Assembly (NCBI GenBank): GCA_047614505.1 | Contig: JBLHGQ010000141.1 | Span: forward strand, 1-7,414 | DNA from: JABDJL01 sp047614505 | GTDB lineage: Bacteria > Pseudomonadota > Gammaproteobacteria > Xanthomonadales > SZUA-36 | DNA: 7,414 nucleotides | Direction: 5' to 3' | In this document: one piece after another, positions 1 to 6,565 of the stretch | How positions within the stretch are numbered: the first letter of the stretch is position 1 | How the letters are laid out: each line of letters opens with the position of its first letter | The notes under the pieces: generated by a model | Seen by the model: only the letters and a program-made list of their open reading frames with translations | The model's database searches: none | Told to the model about the DNA's origin: nothing | Made by a program: the position numbers and the translations under genes

Positions 1-1659
1 TGGAACGCACTGAAAGTCTTGTATCGAATGAGCGACCGGCCTGAAGATGCTGAGATTGCGATCCAGCATGTGAAAAAACTCGAGTCGCTGCCATTGGAAA
101 TCGTCACTGCACGCAGCCTTGTGGCGGACGGCAACCTGAACGAGGCCGAGGATGTCATCCGACCGTTCCTGAAACGTCATCGGGAGAACGTTGAAGGAAT
201 GCGCCTGTTGGCGAAAATTGCCTACGAAAATAAGTACCCGAACGATTCGGAGGTATTGCTGGAGTCGGTCCTTGAACTTGCTCCGCATTATCACGCCGCT
301 CGATACGATTATGTGCTTGCTCTCATTGACCTTCACAAACATGCCAGGGCCCGCGAGGAGATCGAAAAATTGATCGTCACTGATCCTGCGAACCCCGCGA
401 ACCGCATTACGCTTGCAAGTATCCTCGTTGCACTCGGTGAGCTGGATGAAGCCGTCGCCCGCTACCGCAAGATCATCGAAGAACGTCCGGGAGACGCAGC
501 CGTCTCTCAGTCGCTTGGCCACGCACTTAAGACCCTTGGCAAGCAGGACGAGGCAATTGGTGCCTATCGTCGCGCCACGGAAATCCGCCCGAGCTTTGGT
601 GAAGCTTACTGGAGCCTGGCAAACCTCAAGACCTACCGCTTCACCGATGAAGAGCTGGACCGCATGCGCGAACAAGAGGCAGAGGCGACCATACAGGCAG
701 AGGATCGTTACCACCTGTGTTTTGCTCTGGGCAAGAGCCTCGAGGATCGCAAAGAATATGCCGAATCGTTCAGCTACTACGAACGAGGTAATGCGCTTAA
801 GAAACTTGAGGTGCGCTACCGGGCCGGGCTGCAAGAAAATTCTTCACGTCGACTACGCGAAATATGCACGACGGAGTTCTTCGCTGAACGGAAGGGTCTG
901 GGTTGCGACAGCACAGCACCAATTTTCGTGCTTGGCCTGCCACGTGCCGGTTCGACGCTGCTGGAACAGATACTCGCCTCACACTCTGAAGTCGAAGGCA
1001 CCATGGAACTTGCCAATATCCCACGCCTGGTCGGTAAACTAAGTGCACGCGAGCGACGTATGGACACACCGTACCCGGATCTGCTGGCAGATCTCAGCTC
1101 TGAGGAATGTCTGCAATTTGGCGAGAAATACTTGCACGACACACTGGACTATCGCAGCGGCAAGACTTACTTCATCGACAAAATGCCGAATAACTTTCGA
1201 AATATAGGCATTATCCAAATGATATTGCCGAACGCGAAGATTATCGACGCGCGGCGCGACCCGATGGATTGTGGCTTCAGCAATTTCAAACAACTTTACG
1301 CTAACGGTCACCACTTCTCCTACAACCTGGAAGACATTGGGCGTTATTACCGCAACTATCTCGAGATGATGGAACACTGGGATGAGGTTCTGCCTGGCCG
1401 GGTATTACGTGTGCAGCACGAGGATGTCCTTAATGACCTTGAAGGTAGCGTTCGGCGAATTCTGGACTATTGCCAACTGCCCTTCGAGCAAGCCTGTGTG
1501 GAGTTCCATAAAACTGACCGTCGAGTGCATACTGCCAGCTCGGAGCAGGTGCGAAGACCCATAAACAGGGATGGGGTTGACCGTTGGAAGGCTTATGAAG
1601 AATGGCTTGACCCGCTAAAACGCAGCCTCACTGGTATAGAGGAGTCAGATGACCGATAA
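1..1659 (+). CDS. TPR-repeat sulfotransferase, 5'-truncated by the window edge
   Basis: This is the C-terminal 552 residues of a protein that joins tetratricopeptide repeats to a PAPS-dependent sulfotransferase domain (Sulfotransfer_3 type). Such enzymes move a sulfuryl group from PAPS to a hydroxyl or amine acceptor; the acceptor here is unknown. The frame is open from base 1. The first start-like codon (TTG at 19) has no convincing ribosome site and falls inside TPR-like sequence, so the true start lies off the left edge. Visible residues about 20-210 form helical TPR-type pairs, with hallmarks such as LGELDEAVARYRKIIEERP and LGKQDEAIGAYRRATEIRP. The 5'-phosphosulfate loop is GLPRAGST (934-957), followed by LLEQILASH. 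The 3'-phosphate motif is RRDPMDCGFS (R at 1255, S at 1279). No signal peptide can be judged. The stop overlaps the next gene by 11 bp. Family assignment is secure; substrate is not. Confidence 0.93.
   Translation, partial: WNALKVLYRMSDRPEDAEIAIQHVKKLESLPLEIVTARSLVADGNLNEAEDVIRPFLKRHRENVEGMRLLAKIAYENKYPNDSEVLLESVLELAPHYHAARYDYVLALIDLHKHARAREEIEKLIVTDPANPANRITLASILVALGELDEAVARYRKIIEERPGDAAVSQSLGHALKTLGKQDEAIGAYRRATEIRPSFGEAYWSLANLKTYRFTDEELDRMREQEAEATIQAEDRYHLCFALGKSLEDRKEYAESFSYYERGNALKKLEVRYRAGLQENSSRRLREICTTEFFAERKGLGCDSTAPIFVLGLPRAGSTLLEQILASHSEVEGTMELANIPRLVGKLSARERRMDTPYPDLLADLSSEECLQFGEKYLHDTLDYRSGKTYFIDKMPNNFRNIGIIQMILPNAKIIDARRDPMDCGFSNFKQLYANGHHFSYNLEDIGRYYRNYLEMMEHWDEVLPGRVLRVQHEDVLNDLEGSVRRILDYCQLPFEQACVEFHKTDRRVHTASSEQVRRPINRDGVDRWKAYEEWLDPLKRSLTGIEESDDR
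1639..1644 (+). promoter_or_regulatory. Shine-Dalgarno site of the YihN-like MFS gene
   Basis: GAGGAG lies 4 nt before the ATG at 1649, inside the last codons of the sulfotransferase gene. It fixes the start of the transporter and makes translational coupling between the two genes likely. Confidence 0.75.
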
Positions 1660-2941
1660 GTCACAAAAAACACATAGATTTATGTACATGATTGGCCTCA
1701 TTGTGGCCGGTGAAGCCGTTTTTTTATTACCTTTCCACGTATCGCGTTTCTTCCGTTCATCGGTTCTCGAGTTATTCGAGCTAAGCAATACCGAATTGGG
1801 CGCCGCGCAAGGTGTTTACGGCATTTTGGGGATGGTTTCTTATTTTCTCGGTGGACCTCTGGCGGATCGCTTCCAGGCCCGCAAACTTTTGGCCTCCTCG
1901 CTTTGGTTGACTGCTTTGGGTGGGCTGTATATGACCACCTTCCCGGGATATCGCGAGGCGCTCTTCCTGTGGGGTTTCTTTGGCATAACATCGATCATGC
2001 TGTTCTGGGCTGCCTTGATACGTGCAACCCGTGATTGGGGTGGCTGTGATGAACAAGGGCGTGCATACGGACTGTTAGAGGGTGGTCGCGGCTTGTTTGC
2101 AGCAGTTCTGGCATCCATCGCCGTGTTTGCGTTTACCTTCATCTTTCCAGACGGTTATAGCCTGGCAAGTTTCGAAGAAAAGCGTGAGGCGATGCGGATC
2201 GTCATTTTGGGTTACACGATTGCAACGGCATTAGCCGGTGTTTTTGTGTGGTTTGTTATATCTGAGGCACACCCCGGTGGTGGCCAGGAACAGCCACAAT
2301 GGGAGCCCGGCAAAGAAAATGTGTGGCTGCATATCGTGCGCGTATTGCGCATACCATCTGTATGGCTACAAGCGCTCATCATTATGTGCGCCTATGTTGG
2401 CTACAAAGGCTACGACAATTATTCGCTTTATGCTGTCCAGGGATACGGCATGGACGAAATAGAGGCCGCAGGAATTGTGACGATGGCTTCCTGGATGAGA
2501 TCAATTGCCCCTATTGCCTGCGGTTTACTGGGTGATCGTTTTACGATTTCACGCATGCTCGCCATCGTTTTTGGGGTATTGCTGGCATCCAATCTTTTCT
2601 TCGCAATCAGCACACCAGATCCAAATACAGCCTGGGTGCTGATCGGAAACACATTAATCGGTTGCACAGCTGTTTTCGGCTTGCGCGGCATGTACTTCGC
2701 CTTGCTGCAGGAAGGGAACATACCACTTGCATTAACCGGTACGGCGGTTGGCGTTATTTCTGTAGTGGGTTTCACGCCTGATATTTTTGTCGCCTATGTT
2801 GGCGGTATTCTGCTGGACCGGTCACCAGGTTTGCTCGGCCACCAGCATTTCTTCTTCTTTATGGCGACATTTGCTGCAATCGGAATGATCGCGAGCTACG
2901 CCAGCTTGCGCATGCTCAGACGTTCCCGGAGTGCTTCTTGA
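1649..2941 (+). CDS. MFS transporter, YihN-like
   Basis: This is a 430-residue inner-membrane carrier with about twelve hydrophobic segments (roughly 11-32, 50-72, 79-96, 101-125, 144-164, 183-204, then 237-262, 275-295, 302-320, 328-348, 357-382, 399-421). A hydrophilic cytoplasmic loop lies at 205-232. MFS motif A is GGPLADRFQARK (68-79), with a weaker second-half copy CGLLGDRF (291-298). From memory it resembles E. coli YihN, encoded in the sulfoquinovose gene region: TTFPGY (95-100), EQGRAYGLLEGGRG (135-148), RGMYFALLQEG (346-356) and the GFTPDIF/LLDRSPGLLG stretch all have close YihN counterparts. YihN's own substrate is not established to my knowledge, so an organic anion or sugar acid is only an inference. 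The start is supported by GAGGAG. The gene overlaps the sulfotransferase gene by 11 bp and ends convergently, 26 bp into the dehydratase-like gene. Confidence 0.9.
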   Translation: MTDKSQKTHRFMYMIGLIVAGEAVFLLPFHVSRFFRSSVLELFELSNTELGAAQGVYGILGMVSYFLGGPLADRFQARKLLASSLWLTALGGLYMTTFPGYREALFLWGFFGITSIMLFWAALIRATRDWGGCDEQGRAYGLLEGGRGLFAAVLASIAVFAFTFIFPDGYSLASFEEKREAMRIVILGYTIATALAGVFVWFVISEAHPGGGQEQPQWEPGKENVWLHIVRVLRIPSVWLQALIIMCAYVGYKGYDNYSLYAVQGYGMDEIEAAGIVTMASWMRSIAPIACGLLGDRFTISRMLAIVFGVLLASNLFFAISTPDPNTAWVLIGNTLIGCTAVFGLRGMYFALLQEGNIPLALTGTAVGVISVVGFTPDIFVAYVGGILLDRSPGLLGHQHFFFFMATFAAIGMIASYASLRMLRRSRSAS

Positions 2942-4130
2942 AGTCATAAGGGTGAGGATCCATCGAGAGATGGAGTTTTTTGCCCTTGTAGGGCGAATGG
3001 GCTTTAACCACTTCCATATTCAGTTCGACTCCTAGCCCAGGTTTGCGCGAAGGAATGATGTATCCGTCATGCCATTCAATCTTTTCCTGCAAAATTTCAG
3101 CATGAAAACCACCCCAGGTCATGATGCTTTCCTGAATCAGAAAATTAGGTGTGGCAGTAGCAAGTTGAATGCTCGCCGCCGCGCCAACCGGACCGTTATA
3201 AAGATGCGGCGCAATCTGTGCGTAGAAGGCCTCTGCCATTCCCGCGATCTTCTTCGCTTCAAGAATGCCACCAACACGGCCCAGATTCATTTGCAAAATT
3301 GAAGCAGCACCGTGCTTAAGGACTTCAAAGAATTCGTATTTAGTGGTCAGTCGTTCTCCCGTGGCAATCGGAATGCTGGTTGCCCTGGCCACTTGCGCCA
3401 TCGCTTCGGCCTGGCCAGGAGGTACCGGCTCTTCAAACCATAGTGGATCGAAGGGCTCGATGCGCTTAGCCAGACGGATAGCGGCGGCTGGCGTCATCTG
3501 ACCATGCGTACCGAACAGCAAGTCACAGTTGTTTCCAACGGCCTCGCGGATGCGGCGGCAGAAAGTTGCCGACTTCTCCAAGGCTTCTAGTGAAAGCTGA
3601 TGGCCACAATACGCTCCGTAGGGTCCTGCAGGATCAAACTTCACTGCCGTAAAACCCTGCTCCATGTTCTTGATGGCACATTCAACGGCCAGTTCAACAT
3701 TGTCGTAATCGTATTCCCCGGCAGCGTTTTTTGGATAAAGGTACGTATAGGAACGGAGCTTGTCGTGTACTTTTCCACCGATCAGTTCGTAAACCGGCCT
3801 GTCCACCGCTTTTCCGATGATGTCCCAGCAGGCCATTTCCAGTCCGCTGACAACACCCATCATTGTGAGATCCGGTCGCTGAGTGAAGCCGCTAGAATAA
3901 GCCTGCCGAAAAAACCGCTCAATGTGATGCGGGTCTTCGTCTTTGAGGTAACGCTCAAATACGTCTTCTATTGCCGCCACCACTACATTCGGGTGAAACG
4001 TAGCAGCGTAGACCTCACCAACGCCCTCAATTCCGCAGTCCGTTTTCAGACAGACGAATATCCAATACATACCGCCAACATGGGGCGGCGGCACGGCTAC
4101 GACGTGAGATTCGCAGGATACGATTTTCAT
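2916..4130 (-). CDS. Mandelate racemase/muconate lactonizing family enzyme (enolase superfamily), probable sugar-acid dehydratase
   Basis: This is a 404-residue cytosolic enzyme, full length for the family: an N-terminal capping domain (about 1-125) followed by a TIM barrel. Enolase-superfamily enzymes use a divalent metal to stabilise an enolate formed by removing a proton next to a carboxylate; relatives of this type dehydrate aldonic or uronic acids. Aligned by eye to galactonate and mannonate dehydratases: K164 and D166 in VKFDP, H209 in FGTHGQ, E233/E234 in WFEEP and E259 in TGERL (metal region), H309 in APHLY, and E334 in IQES. Two usual aspartates are absent: the first metal-ligand position reads G207, and the partner of the barrel-seven His reads N282. 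From memory, close relatives share both changes. ATG is preceded by GGAG with 7 nt spacing. Substrate cannot be named; galactonate, gluconate or a rarer acid are all possible. Confidence 0.9.
   Translation of the reverse strand: MKIVSCESHVVAVPPPHVGGMYWIFVCLKTDCGIEGVGEVYAATFHPNVVVAAIEDVFERYLKDEDPHHIERFFRQAYSSGFTQRPDLTMMGVVSGLEMACWDIIGKAVDRPVYELIGGKVHDKLRSYTYLYPKNAAGEYDYDNVELAVECAIKNMEQGFTAVKFDPAGPYGAYCGHQLSLEALEKSATFCRRIREAVGNNCDLLFGTHGQMTPAAAIRLAKRIEPFDPLWFEEPVPPGQAEAMAQVARATSIPIATGERLTTKYEFFEVLKHGAASILQMNLGRVGGILEAKKIAGMAEAFYAQIAPHLYNGPVGAAASIQLATATPNFLIQESIMTWGGFHAEILQEKIEWHDGYIIPSRKPGLGVELNMEVVKAHSPYKGKKLHLSMDPHPYDFKKHSGNV
2959..2981 (+). terminator. Candidate intrinsic terminator for the + strand pair
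   Basis: A perfect 6 bp stem, TCCATC (2959-2964) with GATGGA (2969-2974), closes a GAGA tetraloop of the stable GNRA class. One G and then six T (2976-2981) follow. It lies 17 bp past the stop of the YihN-like gene and inside the coding end of the opposing gene. Only three of the six pairs are G-C, so strength is moderate. The opposite strand has no T-tract at this hairpin. Confidence 0.55.
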
Positions 4131-4353
4131 CCGTGCACTCCGTGAGACTTATTCAAATAGATTAGCGTTAAGTTTGCCTTTCATAAACATCAATTGCGAC
4201 ACAAATTACTGCTCACCAGACATTCCACATAAATACACTATTGAGTAATCAGTCATGCCGCCTGAGCGCAACAATAAAATACCGGGTCGCCAATATTGAA
4301 GTCTCATGTACACTTCTGTGATTAGTTTTTCTGAAATTATCCACAAAGCCTGA
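4131..4353. promoter_or_regulatory. Divergent intergenic control region
   Basis: These 223 bp separate the start of the enolase-superfamily gene (leftward) from the start of the OPA-type transporter gene (rightward), so promoters for both should lie here. The stretch is visibly A/T-richer than the flanking genes. I could not find a convincing -35/-10 pair in either direction: TTGAAG at 4296-4301 and, on the other strand, TTGATG at 4193-4188 have only poor -10 partners at 17 bp. Short dyads are present: TGAGTAATCAGTCA (4242-4255, 10 of 14 positions symmetric), CAATATTG (4291-4298), and ATTACT (4205-4210) facing AGTAAT (4244-4249). Any of these could bind a regulator, but none is diagnostic. 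No small gene or RNA is evident. Confidence 0.5.
4138..4141 (-). promoter_or_regulatory. Shine-Dalgarno site of the enolase-superfamily gene
   Basis: On the - strand GGAG stands 7 nt before the ATG whose first base is 4130. This supports that start, which also matches the usual N-terminal MKI start of the family. Confidence 0.7.
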
Positions 4354-6549
4354 GTGACCAAAACAGGGGTACACATTATTTTCCTGGCAAAAGCAAAAGA
4401 CCCTCGGTATGAGCGTTGGCGAGCACGAGTCTTTGTATTGACCTGGATCGCCTATTTAGGCTTTTATCTCACTCGTTACTCATTTTCTGCAGCCAAAGGT
4501 TCATTGGATTTACCTGATATGGACGAGACCACCATGGGTCTCATTGACAGTGTCTATCTCGTGTCCTACGCCGTAGGCCAATTCATTTGGGGAGGGCTTT
4601 CGGACAAACTCGGACCGCGGCGAATATTACTGGGCGGTTTGCTTGGATCAATCATTTGCGCAGTTGCAATGGGTGCATCGGGTTACCTGACCGCCTTTCT
4701 GATCATCAATTTCTTTCAGGGCCTTTCACAGTCTTGTGGCTGGGCACCAATCGCAAAAATCCTCAGTTGCTGGTATTCACGCCACGAACGTGGCCAGGTG
4801 CTTGGTTGGTGGTCAACCTGCTATGCAGCCGGCAGTGTTGTTGCATTTGCCTTAGCCGGTGGCGCGATTGTCTGGTTCGGCCATTGGAGCTACGCGTTCT
4901 ACGTGCCTGCTGCGTGCCTGTTTGTCATTTTTCTCATTTTGTATTTTTTTCATGCGGATCGTCCTCAGGACGTGGGCCTTCCATCCATCGACGTTTATCA
5001 CAGCGAAATGGAGGCCGAAAATGATGAAACTGATGACGCGGCTGATGATAAAGGCACCGCAAACGCCGATGTTGATGTCGACCACAATGAATCTTCAAGC
5101 TGGCTGGACCTGATAAGGCAGCCGATGATTGGCTTACTCGCCACGACTTACTTTTTGTTAAAGCCGACCCGTTATGCCATTCTCCTGTGGGGCCCATATT
5201 ATGTAACCCTGAAACTGCAAACGGGCGTGCTTTTCTCGGCAACCATCACCGCCATGTTCGCCCTCGCTGGCGTATTTGCCTCAGTTGTTGCCGGTACCGT
5301 ATCTGACCGGCTTTTCAACGCCAGGCGAATGCCTTTCACAGTGATTTGCCTGATTACCCTGTCTATCGCTCTGTTTATGTTTGATGGTGTGGTGAATCAG
5401 GCCGTCAAAGTGACAAATAAGAACCAGCTTGCGACTTTGTCAACTCAACTTGATGAAATAGCGGGTGACAAGGCCGATACTGCCCTACCGCAAATCAGCC
5501 ATGAGCTAGCCCGGCTTTCGGCCCAATCCTCACTTTCTGACCCTGAAACTGTCACGAAACTTCAATATATAGTCGAGCAACTGAAGGTAACGGAACTGTC
5601 CGATTTTGATCAACAGGCCGCCATGCGTTCCTTTATGATCCAGCTTCGCAAGATTGCCCGCAGTGAACAGCTCGCGCTTCTGCGCACTGCTGATGCTTAT
5701 AAAAAGAACATCAAGAGCATTAATACGAGGGTTGAAAAATTTGGCCTGCATATAGATGATCCCTTATTGGTCAATATGTCGCTGCTCACAAAAACAAAGA
5801 GAATTGAGATCTCAGCAACTGTCAGCAGGTTGGCTCTGATTCAAAAACGACTTGAAATTTTGTCATTGGAGAAACCTGAGTTTGGTGATGAGCTCGGTGT
5901 TATGCATGATGAAGTCCGGCGAATGAAAGTCGACATCAGTGATTACCTGGAAGATCGCGGTGACGACATGAGTTTCATATATCAGACTCAGGCCACTGAC
6001 CTTGCAAAAGAATTGTCTCAGCGATCCGATTCCGCCGCCTTGCTGGCGCAATTTGATGAGTTGACGGATTCAGCTTCCTTGCTAAATGACAGTAACCCGG
6101 GCCTTGACCAGGCAATCAATAACATCAAAACAAGTGCAAACGAACTTGCCGATGCAGAGCTTGCTTCCAGAATACAAACTTGGGTCTCTATGCTGCAGGC
6201 TGATCGGTCTTATCAACCATTAAGACCAGCGGAGGTAATGACCAATGCACACTGGATAATGGTTCTGTGGCTGGTGCTGATTGGTTTCTTCCTGCAGGCT
6301 CCGGATTCATTAATCGCTGTCTCGGCGGCCATTGATTTTGGTCACCATAAAGGCGCGAGCTCCACCTCCGGCTTCATCAACGGTTGCGGATCGGTATCGG
6401 CGATTTTTGGCGGTGCGGGGGTCGGATATATTGCACAACACTACAGCTGGAGCATTTTGTTAACCGGATTTGGATTCATGGCATTACTCGCAGCCCTTCT
6501 TCTGATACCCAAGTGGAATGCCATACCCAGTAAGGAATCAGCACAATGA
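4354..6549 (+). CDS. OPA-family MFS transporter (GlpT/UhpT/UhpC-like) with a large periplasmic insertion
   Basis: This 731-residue inner-membrane protein resembles organophosphate:phosphate antiporters and the sensor UhpC. TM1-6 lie at about 25-45, 60-82, 89-109, 111-134, 148-170 and 177-200; TM7-9 at about 256-280, 292-315 and 326-346; TM10-12 at 632-656, 673-695 and 697-719. GFYLTRYSFS (R41) and PTRYAILLW (R273) match the two phosphate-binding arginines of GlpT (R45, R269). Q76 replaces GlpT K80. Motif A copies are GGLSDKLGPRR (80-90) and GTVSDRL (314-320). Without residues 348-630 the length is 448, normal for the family. That insertion is hydrophilic, helix-rich and cysteine-free, and by topology it is periplasmic. 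A strongly acidic cytoplasmic linker joins the halves (213-246). GTG at 4354 directly follows an in-frame TGA and no in-frame ATG precedes TM2; a good ribosome site is missing, so the exact start is uncertain. The protein could transport, sense, or do both. Confidence 0.9.
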   Translation: MTKTGVHIIFLAKAKDPRYERWRARVFVLTWIAYLGFYLTRYSFSAAKGSLDLPDMDETTMGLIDSVYLVSYAVGQFIWGGLSDKLGPRRILLGGLLGSIICAVAMGASGYLTAFLIINFFQGLSQSCGWAPIAKILSCWYSRHERGQVLGWWSTCYAAGSVVAFALAGGAIVWFGHWSYAFYVPAACLFVIFLILYFFHADRPQDVGLPSIDVYHSEMEAENDETDDAADDKGTANADVDVDHNESSSWLDLIRQPMIGLLATTYFLLKPTRYAILLWGPYYVTLKLQTGVLFSATITAMFALAGVFASVVAGTVSDRLFNARRMPFTVICLITLSIALFMFDGVVNQAVKVTNKNQLATLSTQLDEIAGDKADTALPQISHELARLSAQSSLSDPETVTKLQYIVEQLKVTELSDFDQQAAMRSFMIQLRKIARSEQLALLRTADAYKKNIKSINTRVEKFGLHIDDPLLVNMSLLTKTKRIEISATVSRLALIQKRLEILSLEKPEFGDELGVMHDEVRRMKVDISDYLEDRGDDMSFIYQTQATDLAKELSQRSDSAALLAQFDELTDSASLLNDSNPGLDQAINNIKTSANELADAELASRIQTWVSMLQADRSYQPLRPAEVMTNAHWIMVLWLVLIGFFLQAPDSLIAVSAAIDFGHHKGASSTSGFINGCGSVSAIFGGAGVGYIAQHYSWSILLTGFGFMALLAALLLIPKWNAIPSKESAQ
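5395..6243 (+). other. Inserted helical domain (residues 348-630) of the OPA-type transporter
   Basis: This is the segment between TM9 (ending near 346) and TM10 (starting near 632), where GlpT and UhpT have only a short loop. With twelve TMs and both ends cytoplasmic, this loop faces the periplasm. It is rich in Leu, Ala, Ser, Asp, Glu, Lys and Gln, has few Gly, one Trp (W610) and no Cys. It shows several amphipathic stretches such as LATLSTQLDEIAG, ATVSRLALIQKRLEILS and LDQAINNIKTSANELAD, suggesting a bundle of long helices or coiled coils. I recognise no named domain. A helical sensor-like or protein-docking module is an inference. Confidence 0.75.
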
Positions 6550-6565
6550 TTCTAGATCATATTTG
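6550..6565. other. 16 bp convergent gap
   Basis: This is the only non-coding DNA between the stops of the OPA-type gene and the ABC gene. A small dyad, ATGAT (6546-6550) with ATCAT (6556-6560), spans the boundary but has no T-tract, so it is not called a terminator. Confidence 0.6.

Noticed and set aside
19..21. TTG as the start of the sulfotransferase
   Set aside because: The frame is open to base 1, there is no ribosome site, and the preceding codons fit the TPR-like sequence, so the gene is simply cut by the window.
413..1042. 209-codon open frame in another + frame inside the sulfotransferase gene
   Set aside because: The recognised TPR and sulfotransferase motifs are in frame 1; this frame gives a composition-biased shadow product.
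3600..4145. 181-codon open frame on the + strand opposite the enolase-superfamily gene
   Set aside because: It is fully antisense to a clear enzyme gene, its translation resembles no protein I know, and there is no convincing ribosome site.
4296..4324. TTGAAG with TGATTA as a sigma-70 promoter for the OPA-type gene
   Set aside because: The -10 element matches the consensus poorly, so I do not report it as a promoter.
5410..6200. Internal duplication within the inserted domain (for example QLDEIAG and QFDELTD)
   Set aside because: The similarity is limited to short helical, low-information stretches and does not extend into an alignable repeat.
5395..6243. The insertion as a separate gene, mobile element or frameshift artefact
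   Set aside because: One uninterrupted frame runs through it into intact TM10-12, and I see no terminal repeats, target duplication or internal start with a ribosome site.
6546..6560. Dyad ATGAT-TCTAG-ATCAT as a bidirectional terminator
   Set aside because: The stem is 5 bp, mostly A-T, with no T-tract in either direction.
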